Shown here: positions 7,893 through 15,741 of the stretch, piece after piece
Layout of the letters: each line of letters begins with the position of its first letter
Position numbering within the stretch: position 1 is the stretch's first letter
Origin: Pseudomonas sp. MRSN 12121
GTDB taxonomy: Bacteria; Pseudomonadota; Gammaproteobacteria; Pseudomonadales; Pseudomonadaceae
Assembly: GCF_000931465.1 (NCBI RefSeq)
Contig: NZ_CP010892.1
Span: 4,177,388-4,241,387 of the forward strand
Length of the DNA stretch: 64,000 nt
Direction: 5' to 3'
Translations under genes and position numbers: made by a program
The notes under the pieces: generated by a model
The model's input: only the letters and a program-made list of their open reading frames with translations
Databases searched by the model: none
What the model was told of the DNA's origin: nothing

Positions 7893-8123
7893 ATGCCCGG
7901 TATTCGCACTGCCGCACAAGCCAAGGCCTGGCTTGAACATCAAGGTAAATCGGTTCAACAGTTCGCCCGTGAACACGGGGTCGACCCGGCCACCACCTAC
8001 CAGGTTCTGGCAGGCCGCAAGAAAGGACGACGCGGAGAAGCGCACAAGGTAGCGGTACTGCTGGGTATGAAAGAGGGCATCATCCTGGCCGACCCCGAGG
8101 GTCCCGATCAGGCACCCGCCTGA
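7893..8123 (+). CDS. Small phage-associated DNA-binding protein (BcepMu gp16-like)
   Basis: A 76-residue protein beginning MPGIRTAAQAKAWLEHQGKS, with a helix-turn-helix-like middle (VQQFAREHGVDPATTYQVLA) and the characteristic GRKKGRRGEAHKVAVLLGM segment. From memory this resembles the family of small DNA-binding proteins found in Mu-like phages (BcepMu gp16) and in bacterial chromosomes. It is divergent from the XRE repressor, so the pair looks like a cro/cI-type module left by a mobile element or adopted by the host. Its targets are unknown. The last residues are disordered and acidic. Confidence 0.75.
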   Translation: MPGIRTAAQAKAWLEHQGKSVQQFAREHGVDPATTYQVLAGRKKGRRGEAHKVAVLLGMKEGIILADPEGPDQAPA

Positions 8124-8142
8124 TCGTCATCCCCGGCCGCGG

Positions 8143-8589
8143 CTACCCCTCCAGCGCACTGCTGCGCTCCATCCGCAGAAAACACTCGTCCTCCCCGACC
8201 ACCTTCAGCCCCATGCGGCCGTAGAGCGCCTGCGCCGGATTGTCCTGGAACACCGTCAGGCGCAGCAGCCCGCGCCGTTCGCCACGCGCCATCGCCAGTA
8301 CCCGCTCGATGGTCCAGGCCCCGGCGCCCTGGCCGCGAAAGGCCTCGAGCACATGCAACTCGCGGATATACAGGGCCCTGGAATCGCGGCTGAGACTGAT
8401 GAATCCCAACACCCTGGCGCCCTGGCAGATCAGCAGGTTCTCGCGCCCGGCCCAGGCCACATCGAAGGCTTCATCCAGCCACAACAGATCATGGCGGATG
8501 TAGTAACCCAGCATCGTGCTGCGGGTCAGGTCCCGGGCGAACGCCAGGTCTTCCGGGGTGTTGGCGGGACGCAGCTGGAAACCGTTCAA
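8143..8589 (-). CDS. GNAT-family N-acetyltransferase
   Basis: A 148-residue Gcn5-related acetyltransferase that transfers acetyl from acetyl-CoA to an unknown amine. The fold is recognisable from the central strand (ALYIRELHVLEAFRG) and the acetyl-CoA pyrophosphate-binding loop (RGQGAGAWTIERVL, about residues 85-98), followed by LRLTVFQDNPAQALYGRMGL. I chose TTG at 8589, which overlaps the TGA of the upstream hydrolase gene (TTGA). The frame is open further upstream inside that gene, but those residues have no domain character. The overlap makes translational coupling with the hydrolase likely. The substrate is unknown. Confidence 0.85.
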   Translation of the reverse strand: MNGFQLRPANTPEDLAFARDLTRSTMLGYYIRHDLLWLDEAFDVAWAGRENLLICQGARVLGFISLSRDSRALYIRELHVLEAFRGQGAGAWTIERVLAMARGERRGLLRLTVFQDNPAQALYGRMGLKVVGEDECFLRMERSSALEG

Positions 8590-9344
8590 GGCGCTTCGAC
8601 CCTCATGCGCTGGCCGCTCCAGTGCCCGGCGTGACGCCGGGCAACCAGCAACTCGTCGCCGGTGCCCGCGGCCGCCACGATCAGCCTGCCATCCGGCCCC
8701 CAGATCGCACTGCGCCCCGCCGACACCCAGCCACCGGTCGGCCCGCCGTGGTTCGCCATCAGCACCAGCATGCCGTGCTCCACGGCATAGCCCTGCAACA
8801 GGGCACTGTCGGCGGCATACCCCTGCTCGCTGATCAGCACTCCGGCGGCGTAGAGACCCGCGCCGGACTGCGCCGCCGCGCGCGGATGGCTGGCCCGGGA
8901 GAAATCGGCGCACACCGCCAGGGCGACCCGATCCTCGGCGAACTGAAGATGCGCGCCTCCCGTTCCCGGGGAAAACACCCGCTCTTCGCCAGCATGCAGA
9001 TGCTGCTTGCTATACACCGCCAACGAACCATCGGCGGCCAGCACCAGGGCGCCGATCAACAGCGGGCCCTCGGTCGACAAGCGAATGGGCATGCCCACCA
9101 CGGCCGTCACGCCCAGCTCCCGAGCCTGGTCGCGCAACGGCTGCAACAGCGGACTGTGGGGCGACAGCGCCAGCCCGGCCGCGAGTTCGGGTTCATAACC
9201 GGTGAGAGACAGCTCGGGAAACACCAGCAACTGCACCGCCTGCTCCGCCGCGACGCGGAGGAAGGCCTGGTGCCGGGCGATATTGCCCGACAGGTCGCCG
9301 GCGATGGAAACCGCCTGGGCGGCAGCGAGGGTCAGTGAGGTCAT
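8586..9344 (-). CDS. Carbon-nitrogen hydrolase (nitrilase superfamily)
   Basis: A 252-residue amidase/nitrilase-fold enzyme. The catalytic triad is visible as E44 (LLVFPELSLTGYEP), K113 (YSKQHLH) and C145 (ALAVCADFSR). Late in the protein, VLMANHGGPTGGWVSAGRSAIW carries the usual glycine-rich region near the active site. Its length is typical of the smaller amidase-like branches. It is the first gene of a two-gene unit with the acetyltransferase, and the two overlap. The substrate cannot be told; an omega-amidase or acyl-amide role would fit the size, but this is only a guess. Confidence 0.88.
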   Translation of the reverse strand: MTSLTLAAAQAVSIAGDLSGNIARHQAFLRVAAEQAVQLLVFPELSLTGYEPELAAGLALSPHSPLLQPLRDQARELGVTAVVGMPIRLSTEGPLLIGALVLAADGSLAVYSKQHLHAGEERVFSPGTGGAHLQFAEDRVALAVCADFSRASHPRAAAQSGAGLYAAGVLISEQGYAADSALLQGYAVEHGMLVLMANHGGPTGGWVSAGRSAIWGPDGRLIVAAAGTGDELLVARRHAGHWSGQRMRVEAP

Positions 9345-9502
9345 GGAGGGTCCTGAAAGCGCGTAAAAAGGAGCCTGGCGAGTGTGTCATAAAACCTGCG
9401 GGCGCTTAACTCATAGGCCGCGGCTGGCAACTCCATAGGATTTTCTGATTGAACCGCGCCCCCGGCCTCTAGTAAGCTCGCCCCACTTCACGGAGAAACC
9501 GC

Positions 9503-9637
9503 ATGTCGTCCCTCACCTTTTCCCTGCATCGTCACACCGCCAGCGCCTCGCGCTCGGGTGCGGCTGCCTGGGTGAAAAACGCCAGCGCGACCGTCAGCTT
9601 TTATTTTGGGTATTGGTTTAGCCACTGGCGCGCCTGA
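9503..9637 (+). CDS. Aromatic-rich leader peptide 1 (attenuation)
   Basis: A 44-codon frame preceded by GGAG 7 nt before ATG. Its last 12 residues contain FYFGYWFSHW: three Phe, two Tyr and two Trp codons in a run, ideal control codons for ribosome stalling on scarcity of charged aromatic tRNAs. The run is followed within 50 nt by a strong terminator hairpin, then by a DAHP synthase gene, the entry enzyme to aromatic amino acids. TTTGGGTAT within the control codons (9605-9613) can pair perfectly with ATACCCAAA (9637-9645) just past the stop, a typical 1:2 stem. Confidence 0.75.
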   Translation: MSSLTFSLHRHTASASRSGAAAWVKNASATVSFYFGYWFSHWRA

Positions 9638-9645
9638 TACCCAAA
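9605..9645 (+). promoter_or_regulatory. 1:2 pause/protector stem of the aromatic attenuator
   Basis: A 9-bp perfect stem joins TTTGGGTAT (9605-9613), inside the Phe-Gly-Tyr codons, to ATACCCAAA (9637-9645), straddling the leader stop. A ribosome stalled on the aromatic codons would prevent this pairing and free region 2. The alternative 2:3 partner is not certain by eye. Confidence 0.5.
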
Positions 9646-9686
9646 CGGCGCCCACTTGAACGGGTCGCCTACCAGAGAAAATCTCA

Positions 9687-9722
9687 CCCCCGGTCGGCCT
9701 CCCGACCGGGGGTTTCGTTTTT
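9687..9722 (+). terminator. Attenuator hairpin between leader peptide 1 and DAHP synthase
   Basis: CCCCCGGTCGG (9687-9697) pairs perfectly with CCGACCGGGGG (9702-9712), with a 4-nt loop, and TTTCGTTTTT follows. This is a textbook Rho-independent terminator lying between the aromatic leader peptide and the DAHP synthase gene, so it should act as the regulated attenuator. Confidence 0.85.
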
Positions 9723-9784
9723 CTGGACCCAAGATTTTTAACCGCGACTTTCAGCAACACACCGACTTAACGAGGATTCACCCC

Positions 9785-9934
9785 ATGAACTACGCCACTT
9801 ATTACCGTTACGACACTTATTCCGCCTGGCGATTTAGCAGCTTCCGTTCGGGACAGCCTGCCGCCTCCGACCGGTCACCTGCTGGTGGCAAACACAGCTG
9901 CATCAATCCGGCCAATTGTCGAACACCCCAGTAG
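9785..9934 (+). CDS. Tyrosine-rich leader peptide 2
   Basis: A second short frame of 49 residues starts after GAGG with 9-nt spacing. Its first 20 residues contain five Tyr, one Trp and two Phe (YATYYRYDTYSAWRFSSF), then a non-aromatic tail. The stop is 48 nt before the DAHP synthase ATG. No second U-run terminator is obvious. GCAGCT near 9838 can pair with AGCTGC near 9896, and a small CACC-TGCT-GGTG hairpin lies between, so control might be translational or through Rho. A tandem second aromatic-codon leader is unusual. Confidence 0.6.
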   Translation: MNYATYYRYDTYSAWRFSSFRSGQPAASDRSPAGGKHSCINPANCRTPQ

Positions 9935-9982
9935 GGCCGCGCGCGGGAATCAGACCCGCCGCCCGCCCAGGAAGCCTTGAAC

Positions 9983-11074
9983 ATGAATTCGTCCGTATCC
10001 GCTCTGCCACTGTCCACCCGCACCTGCGCCAACGAAACCCTGAGCCAGCGCCTGCCCAGCTCGCTGGAACTCAAGCAGCAACTGCCGCTCGGCCTGGCCC
10101 TTAGCCAGCAAGTCGCCGCCCATCGCCAGGCGGTGCGCGCCATCCTCAACGGTGAAGACTCCCGTTTGCTGGTCGTCGTCGGCCCCTGCTCGATCCACGA
10201 TCCCCAGTCCGCCCTGGAATACGCCAGCCACCTTGCCCGACTATCCGCCGAGCTCGGCGACGAACTGTTGCTGGTGATGCGCGCCTATGTCGAAAAACCG
10301 CGCACCACCGTTGGCTGGAAAGGCCTGGCCTACGATCCGCGCCTGGATGGCAGCGACGACATGGCCGGCGGCCTGACCCTGTCGCGGGAACTGATGCGCG
10401 AAATGCTGCGCCTGGGCCTGCCGATCGCCACCGAGTTGCTGCAACCCATGGCCGCCGGCTACTTCGACGACCTGCTGAGCTGGGTCGCCATCGGCGCCCG
10501 CACCACCGAATCGCAGATCCACCGTGAAATGGCCAGCGGCCTGGGCATGCCCGTGGGCTTCAAGAACGGCACCGACGGCGGCGTCGGCATCGCCTGCGAC
10601 GCCATGCGCTCGGCGGCGCACCCGCACCGCCACTTCGGCGTCGACAGCCAGGGCCATCCGGCGGTGATCCAGACCCCGGGCAACCCGGACACCCACCTGG
10701 TATTGCGTGGCGGCCATCGCGGCCCGAACTACGATCGCCAGAGCGTGGCCCAGGTGCAGCACGACTTGCAGAAGCTGAAGATCCCGGCGCGAATCATGGT
10801 CGATTGCAGCCACGCCAACAGCGGCAAGGATCCGTTGCGCCAACCGGCGGTGTTCGACGAGGTGCTGGCGCAACGCCTGCAGGGCGATGCGAGCCTGGTC
10901 GGGGTGATGCTGGAAAGCCACCTGTTCGAGGGCTGCCAGCCGCTGAGCGCGGAGCTGCGCTACGGGGTTTCGGTGACGGACGGCTGCCTGGGCTGGGACG
11001 CCACCGAGCACCTGCTGCGTAATGCCGCCCGCCAGTTGCGCGACAGCCGGCAAGAGATCCCGGCATCCGCCTGA
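9983..11074 (+). CDS. aroF: 3-deoxy-7-phosphoheptulonate (DAHP) synthase, class I
   Basis: This cytoplasmic enzyme condenses phosphoenolpyruvate and erythrose 4-phosphate, the first step of the shikimate pathway. The 363-residue product begins MNSSVSALPLSTRT at ATG 9983, with an AGGAAG site 8 nt upstream. Class I AroF/G/H hallmarks are present: VVVGPCSIHDP, MRAYVEKPRTTVGWKGL, the metal-binding Cys in the GPC motif, IGARTTESQIHREMASGL, and the metal-ligand segment IMVDCSHANSGKDP. The gene is preceded by two aromatic leader peptides and an attenuator, so it is probably repressed when Phe, Tyr and/or Trp tRNAs are charged. Which amino acid inhibits the enzyme allosterically cannot be read here; the gene symbol is one of several used for paralogues. 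Confidence 0.92.
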   Translation: MNSSVSALPLSTRTCANETLSQRLPSSLELKQQLPLGLALSQQVAAHRQAVRAILNGEDSRLLVVVGPCSIHDPQSALEYASHLARLSAELGDELLLVMRAYVEKPRTTVGWKGLAYDPRLDGSDDMAGGLTLSRELMREMLRLGLPIATELLQPMAAGYFDDLLSWVAIGARTTESQIHREMASGLGMPVGFKNGTDGGVGIACDAMRSAAHPHRHFGVDSQGHPAVIQTPGNPDTHLVLRGGHRGPNYDRQSVAQVQHDLQKLKIPARIMVDCSHANSGKDPLRQPAVFDEVLAQRLQGDASLVGVMLESHLFEGCQPLSAELRYGVSVTDGCLGWDATEHLLRNAARQLRDSRQEIPASA

Positions 11075-11098
11075 TTCCGCCCCCGTCTCTGCTCTCTC

Positions 11099-11248
11099 TG
11101 TAGCCGCTGCCGAGCCCTGGCGAGGCTGCGATCGGGCGCGCAGCGGCCGCAACGCAGGCGGCGCGGTCCGTCAGGCACAGCGCGTCGTCAGGTCTGGCGC
11201 CTGCTCCGCAGTCGATCGCAGCCTCGCCAGGGCTCGACAGCGGCTACA
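11099..11248. repeat. REP/REPIN element, family A (copy 1)
   Basis: Two inverted arms, each starting TGTAGCCGCTG and containing GCGAGGCTGCGATCG, flank a variable centre of about 80 nt. Other copies occur near 26.5, 26.7, 30.0 and 31.1 kb, with a single arm at 32.4 kb. It sits between the DAHP synthase and parvulin genes. Confidence 0.85.
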
Positions 11249-11283
11249 GGCCAGGATTACCGACCGTCAAGCGCTGCAATGCC

Positions 11284-11311
11284 TTGACGGAACTTTGACG
11301 AGAAATAGGCT
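11284..11311 (+). promoter_or_regulatory. Likely sigma-70 promoter of the first parvulin gene
   Basis: TTGACG (11284-11289) and TAGGCT (11306-11311) are separated by 16 bp and lie 47 bp before the ATG at 11358. A GAAAGGAG ribosome-binding site follows at 11341-11348. Confidence 0.45.
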
Positions 11312-11357
11312 ACACAATCCGGTAGGCTCACCACTTTCTTGAAAGGAGCAACACCCC

Positions 11358-11639
11358 ATGGCCAAAGCCACTGCCCGTCACATCCTGGTTGCCAGCGAAG
11401 CCAAGTGCAACGAACTGAAAGCCGAGATCGAAGCCGGCGCCGACTTCGCCGAAGTCGCGAAGAAGAACTCCACCTGCCCGTCCAGCCGTGATGGCGGCAA
11501 CCTGGGCTCCTTCGGCCCGGGCCAGATGGTCAAGGAATTCGACACCGTGGTCTTCAGCGCCCCGGTCAATGTCGTGCAGGGCCCGGTGAAGACCCAGTTC
11601 GGCTATCACCTGCTGGAAGTCACCAGCCGCCAGGACTGA
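11358..11639 (+). CDS. ppiC: Parvulin-type peptidyl-prolyl cis-trans isomerase
   Basis: A single-domain cytoplasmic prolyl isomerase of 93 residues. The parvulin core is complete: the ARHILVASE start, FAEVAKKNSTCPSSRDGGNLGSF with the conserved Cys, the GQMVKEFDTVVFS segment, and the final GYHLLEVTS strand with its active-site His. It is monocistronic, with its own promoter and a hairpin after the stop. A second, diverged copy lies at 26231-26506. Confidence 0.93.
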   Translation: MAKATARHILVASEAKCNELKAEIEAGADFAEVAKKNSTCPSSRDGGNLGSFGPGQMVKEFDTVVFSAPVNVVQGPVKTQFGYHLLEVTSRQD

Positions 11640-11659
11640 TCCTGTCGCGATGCGCATGA

Positions 11660-11689
11660 ACGACGGCCCGCCCTTTGGTGGGCCGTCGT
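11660..11689 (+). terminator. Hairpin after ppiC
   Basis: ACGACGGCCC and GGGCCGTCGT form a 10-bp stem with a 10-nt loop, 20 bp after the ppiC stop. There is no clear T-run, so it may be a weak terminator or an mRNA-stabilising hairpin. Confidence 0.55.
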
Positions 11690-11773
11690 GTCTGGGCCGC
11701 CGCCCGCGCTGGTCAGCAGCGCGCCGGTAGCGTACAAATCGTGGTCTCGATCACCCGGCTCTTAAGGCTGACA

Positions 11774-13642
11774 ATGCGACTGCTTTTCCCCTCCGTGATG
11801 TTCACCGCCCTCGCCCTGCTGCTGGGGGTCACGAGTGCCGGTGCCGCGCCGCAACACGCCCTGACCGTCTACGGCGAACCGGCCAAGTACCCCGCCGGCT
11901 TCAGTCATTTCGCCTACACCAACCCCCAGGCGCCCAAGGGCGGGAGCATGCGTCGCTCGGCCATCGAGATCGGCCGCTTCGACCATGTGCTGCCGTATAT
12001 CGACAAGGGCATCGGCGTCTCGCAGCTCGATGGCTACATCTATTCACCCCTGGCCCAGCGTTCGCTGGACGAGCCCTACACCGTCTACGGCCTGGTAGCA
12101 GAAAAAATGGAGCGAGCCGACGACGGCCTGTGGCTGCGCTTCTACCTCAACCCCAAGGCCCGCTTCGCCGACGGCACGCCGATCACTGCCGAAGACGTGC
12201 GCTACACCTACAACCTGCTGATGACCCAGGGCAGCCTGCGCTACCGCACCCAGTTCGCCGACGTGAAAGACCTCGAGGTCGAGTCGCCAGGGGTGATCCG
12301 CTTCGATTTCAAGAGCAACGAAAACCGCACCCTGCCCCTGGATATCGCGAGCCTGCCGGTGCTCCCCGAGCATTGGTGGAAGAACCGCGACTTCGCCGGC
12401 GGCGGCGGTTATGAAGCGCCCCTGGGCAGCGGCCCGTACAAGGTGAGCAAGGTCGACAACGGCAACAGCATCACCTTCACCCGCGATGCCGACTGGTGGG
12501 GCAAGGACTTGCCCGTCAGCCGCGGCCTGTACAACTTCGACCATTTCAGTATCGAGTACTTCGGCGACACCGACGTCGCCCGCCAGGTGCTGCGCGGCGG
12601 CGCCTATGACTACAACCGCGAGTTTTCCGCCACCGGTTTCTCCATCGGCTACGCCGGCCCGGCCCTCGACGACGGCCGCCTGCAAAAGGCCCACCTGGCC
12701 AGGGAGGCACCGCAACCGGCGCAGGGGTTCGTGTTCAACCTGCAAAAGCCGATGTTCCAGGACCGGCGCGTGCGCCAGGCCCTGGCCATGCTCTGGGACT
12801 TCGAGTGGAGCAACCGGCAGATGATGCGCGACCTGTACATCCGCCAGCAGAGTTTCTTCTCCAACAGCGCCCTGGCCGCCCGGGCCCTGCCCGACGCCGA
12901 GGAATTGAAAATCCTCGAACCGCTGCGCGGCCAGGTTCCCGACGAGGTCTTCGACAAGGTCTTCGAGGCGCCGAAAACCGATGGCAGCGGCCTGATCCGC
13001 GACAAGCAGCTGCAAGCCCTGGCCCTGCTCGAGGCAGCCGGCTGGAAACCCGATGGCGACCAGCTGGTGAATGCCGACGGCGAGCCGCTGCGCTTCACCT
13101 TCCTCAACAGCCAGAACGGCATCGAGCGCCTGTTGCTGCCCTACAAGCGCAACCTGGCGCAGATCGGCATCATCCTGGAAATCCGCCGCATCGATGCGTC
13201 GCAGTACGTCAACCGGTTGATGGCCCGGGACTACGACATGATCGTCACCGGCTACCCGGTGACTACGTCGCCGGGGCTGGAGCTGTACAACTATTTCGGC
13301 TCGGCGGCGGCCAACGATCCCGGCTCCAGCAACCTGATGGTGCTGAAGAACCCGGCGGTCGACAGCCTGATCACCGGCCTGGTCAGGGCCACCACCCAGC
13401 CGGCGATGCTGCGCTACGCCCATGCCCTGGACCGGGTGCTGCAATGGAATTACTACTGGATTCCCAACTACTACCCGCCGGGCACCTCGACCGTGTGGTG
13501 GAACCGCTTCGGCATGCCGGCCGTTCCCGCGAGCAATGACGAAGCCATCGAGAGCTGGTGGGAAATGAGCCGCACGCCCCTGACCAACGAACAGATGGCG
13601 GCCGAGCGCATCCAGCGCGGCAAGCCCGGAGGGCCGCACTGA
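11774..13642 (+). CDS. yejA: Peptide ABC transporter, periplasmic substrate-binding protein (YejA/NppA type)
   Basis: This is the periplasmic binding protein for an oligopeptide-type importer. From ATG 11774 the 622-residue precursor has a signal peptide (MRLLFPSVMFTALALLLGV, cleavage after about residue 25, GAAPQHA). The mature part shows features of the SBP family 5 group: GEPAKYPAGFSHFAYTNPQ, LNPKARFADGTPITAEDV and the C-terminal YYWIPNYYPPG motif of YejA-like proteins. It overlaps yejB by an ATGA. Related systems (E. coli YejABEF, P. aeruginosa Npp) take up peptidyl-nucleotide antibiotics such as microcin C or pacidamycin-type compounds. Only one binding protein is present here. Confidence 0.9.
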   Translation: MRLLFPSVMFTALALLLGVTSAGAAPQHALTVYGEPAKYPAGFSHFAYTNPQAPKGGSMRRSAIEIGRFDHVLPYIDKGIGVSQLDGYIYSPLAQRSLDEPYTVYGLVAEKMERADDGLWLRFYLNPKARFADGTPITAEDVRYTYNLLMTQGSLRYRTQFADVKDLEVESPGVIRFDFKSNENRTLPLDIASLPVLPEHWWKNRDFAGGGGYEAPLGSGPYKVSKVDNGNSITFTRDADWWGKDLPVSRGLYNFDHFSIEYFGDTDVARQVLRGGAYDYNREFSATGFSIGYAGPALDDGRLQKAHLAREAPQPAQGFVFNLQKPMFQDRRVRQALAMLWDFEWSNRQMMRDLYIRQQSFFSNSALAARALPDAEELKILEPLRGQVPDEVFDKVFEAPKTDGSGLIRDKQLQALALLEAAGWKPDGDQLVNADGEPLRFTFLNSQNGIERLLLPYKRNLAQIGIILEIRRIDASQYVNRLMARDYDMIVTGYPVTTSPGLELYNYFGSAAANDPGSSNLMVLKNPAVDSLITGLVRATTQPAMLRYAHALDRVLQWNYYWIPNYYPPGTSTVWWNRFGMPAVPASNDEAIESWWEMSRTPLTNEQMAAERIQRGKPGGPH

Positions 13643-14703
13643 TGCCGGCGTATATCCTGCGGCGCCTGCTGCTGATCATCCCGACCCTGCTGATCATCCT
13701 GCTGGTCAACTTCGCCATCGTCCAGGCCGCCCCCGGCGGCCCGGTGGAACAGGCCATCGCCCGCCTGCAAGGCATCGGCGGTGGCGGCAACCTCGGCGGT
13801 TCCAGCGATGGCATCAGCGGCAACTCGCGGGCCAGCCGCGGCCTCGACCCACAACTGATCAAGGACATCGAGAAACAGTACGGCTTCGACAAGCCGGCCC
13901 ACGAACGCCTGTGGCTGATGCTCAAGAGCTACGCCCGGCTGGACTTCGGCAAGAGCTTCTTCCGTGGCGCCACGGTCACCGAGCTGATCCTGCAGAAGAT
14001 GCCGGTGACTATCTCCCTCGGGCTCTGGGCGACGCTGATCACCTACCTGGTGTCGATTCCCCTGGGGATTCGCAAGGCGGTGCACCACGGCAGCCATTTC
14101 GACATCTGGAGCAGCACCGCGATCATTGTCGGCTACGCCATGCCGGCCTTCCTGTTCGCCATGTTCCTGATCGTGGTGTTCGCCGGCGGCACCTCGCTGA
14201 ACTGGTTCCCGGTGCGCGGGCTGGTCTCGGAGAACTTCGAGCAACTGAGCACCCTGGGCAAGATCGCCGATTACTTCTGGCACCTGGTGCTGCCGGTGAC
14301 CTCCCTGGTGATCGGCGGCTTCGCCACCCTGACCATCCTCACCAAGAACTCCTTCCTCAACGAGATCACCCGCCAGTACGTGGTCACCGCCCGGGCCAAG
14401 GGCCTGAGCGAGCGCCGGGTGCTGTACGGCCATGTGTTCCGCAACGCCATGCTGCTGGTGGTATCGGGGATTCCCCAGGCGTTCATCAGCGTGTTCTTCG
14501 CCGGTTCCCTGCTGATCGAGGTGATCTTCTCCCTCGACGGCCTCGGGCGCATGAGCTACGAGGCCGCGGTGTCGCGGGACTACCCGGTGGTGTTCGGCTC
14601 GCTGTTCATCTTCACTCTGTTCGGCCTCTTGATAAAACTCGTCGGCGACCTGTGCTACACCCTGGTCGACCCGCGTATCGACTTCGCCGCGAGGAACGCC
14701 TGA
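13642..14703 (+). CDS. yejB: Peptide ABC transporter permease (YejB)
   Basis: Inner-membrane permease of the peptide importer, 353 residues. It begins MPAYILRRLLLIIPTLLIILL, the typical first helix of DppB/OppB-type permeases, with a glycine/serine-rich insertion (about residues 50-72) as in YejB. The cytoplasmic EAA loop that contacts the ATPase reads YVVTARAKGLSERRVLYGHVFRNAM. The gene overlaps its neighbours on both sides by ATGA, so the four yej genes form a tightly coupled operon. Confidence 0.93.
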   Translation: MPAYILRRLLLIIPTLLIILLVNFAIVQAAPGGPVEQAIARLQGIGGGGNLGGSSDGISGNSRASRGLDPQLIKDIEKQYGFDKPAHERLWLMLKSYARLDFGKSFFRGATVTELILQKMPVTISLGLWATLITYLVSIPLGIRKAVHHGSHFDIWSSTAIIVGYAMPAFLFAMFLIVVFAGGTSLNWFPVRGLVSENFEQLSTLGKIADYFWHLVLPVTSLVIGGFATLTILTKNSFLNEITRQYVVTARAKGLSERRVLYGHVFRNAMLLVVSGIPQAFISVFFAGSLLIEVIFSLDGLGRMSYEAAVSRDYPVVFGSLFIFTLFGLLIKLVGDLCYTLVDPRIDFAARNA

Positions 14704-15725
14704 TGCTCAAGCTCTCCCCGCTGGCGCGCCGACGCTTCGAGCGCTTCAAGAAAAACCGCCGCGGCTGGTGGTCGCTGTGGCTGTTCGTCGGCCTGTTCCT
14801 ACTGACCCTCGGCGGCGAACTGATCGCCAACGACAAACCGCTGGTGGTCAGCTACCAGGGCTCGCTGTATTTCCCGGTGTTCAAGCGCTACACCGAGCAG
14901 GAGTTCGGCGGGCAACTGCCGTTCCAGGCCGACTACCGCAGCGACTATGTGCAGAAGCTGATCCGCCAGGACGGCGGCTGGCTGCTGTTCCCGCCGATTC
15001 CCTTCAGCGAAGACACGCCCAACTACGACCTCAGCCGCCCGGCGCCGAGCCCGCCCAGCACGGTCAACTGGCTGGGCACCGACGACCAGGCCCGCGACGT
15101 GCTGGCCCGGGTGATCTATGGCGCCCGGGTATCGATCCTGTTCGCCCTGGCCCTGACCTTCATCAGCGCGCTGATCGGCATCGCCGCCGGCGCGCTGCAA
15201 GGCTACTACGGCGGCTGGGTCGACCTGCTGGGCCAGCGTCTGCTGGAGGTCTGGTCGGGGCTGCCGGTGCTGTACCTGCTGATCATCCTTTCCGGTTTCG
15301 TCGAACCGAACTTCTGGTGGCTGCTGGGGATCATGGCGCTGTTTTCCTGGCTGGCCCTGGTGGACGTGGTGCGCGCCGAATTCCTCCGCGGGCGCAACCT
15401 GGAATACGTCAAGGCCGCCCGCGCCCTGGGCCTCAACGACCGCAAGGTGATCGTGCGGCATATCCTGCCCAACGCCATGAACGCCACCCTGAGCTACCTG
15501 CCGTTCATCCTCACCGGGGCGATCTCGACCCTCACCGCCCTGGACTTCCTCGGCTTCGGCATGCCCGCCGGCAGCGCGTCCCTGGGCGAACTGATCGGCC
15601 AGGGCAAGCAGAACCTGCAGGCGCCCTGGCTGGGGCTGACGGCGTTTTTCACCCTGGCGCTGATCCTGTCGCTACTGGTGTTTATCGGCGAGGCGCTGCG
15701 CGATGCCTTCGATCCACGTTCTTGA
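14703..15725 (+). CDS. yejE: Peptide ABC transporter permease (YejE)
   Basis: Second permease, 340 residues from ATG 14703 (MLKLSPLARRRFERFKKNRR). It has the DppC-like plan: a basic N-terminus, the first membrane helix (GWWSLWLFVGLFLLTLGG), and a long periplasmic loop (about residues 45-130) peculiar to YejE. Then come VNWLGTDDQARDVLARVIYG and five more helices with the EAA loop YVKAARALGLNDRKVIVRHI. It ends at 15725, 16 bp before yejF. Confidence 0.93.
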   Translation: MLKLSPLARRRFERFKKNRRGWWSLWLFVGLFLLTLGGELIANDKPLVVSYQGSLYFPVFKRYTEQEFGGQLPFQADYRSDYVQKLIRQDGGWLLFPPIPFSEDTPNYDLSRPAPSPPSTVNWLGTDDQARDVLARVIYGARVSILFALALTFISALIGIAAGALQGYYGGWVDLLGQRLLEVWSGLPVLYLLIILSGFVEPNFWWLLGIMALFSWLALVDVVRAEFLRGRNLEYVKAARALGLNDRKVIVRHILPNAMNATLSYLPFILTGAISTLTALDFLGFGMPAGSASLGELIGQGKQNLQAPWLGLTAFFTLALILSLLVFIGEALRDAFDPRS

Positions 15726-15741
15726 GCCAGCAGAGACTGAA

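Noticed and set aside
7446..8123. Prophage remnant
   Set aside because: Only the two small DNA-binding genes are phage-like; no integrase, structural or lysis genes and no att-like duplication were seen, and the next genes are ordinary metabolic ones.
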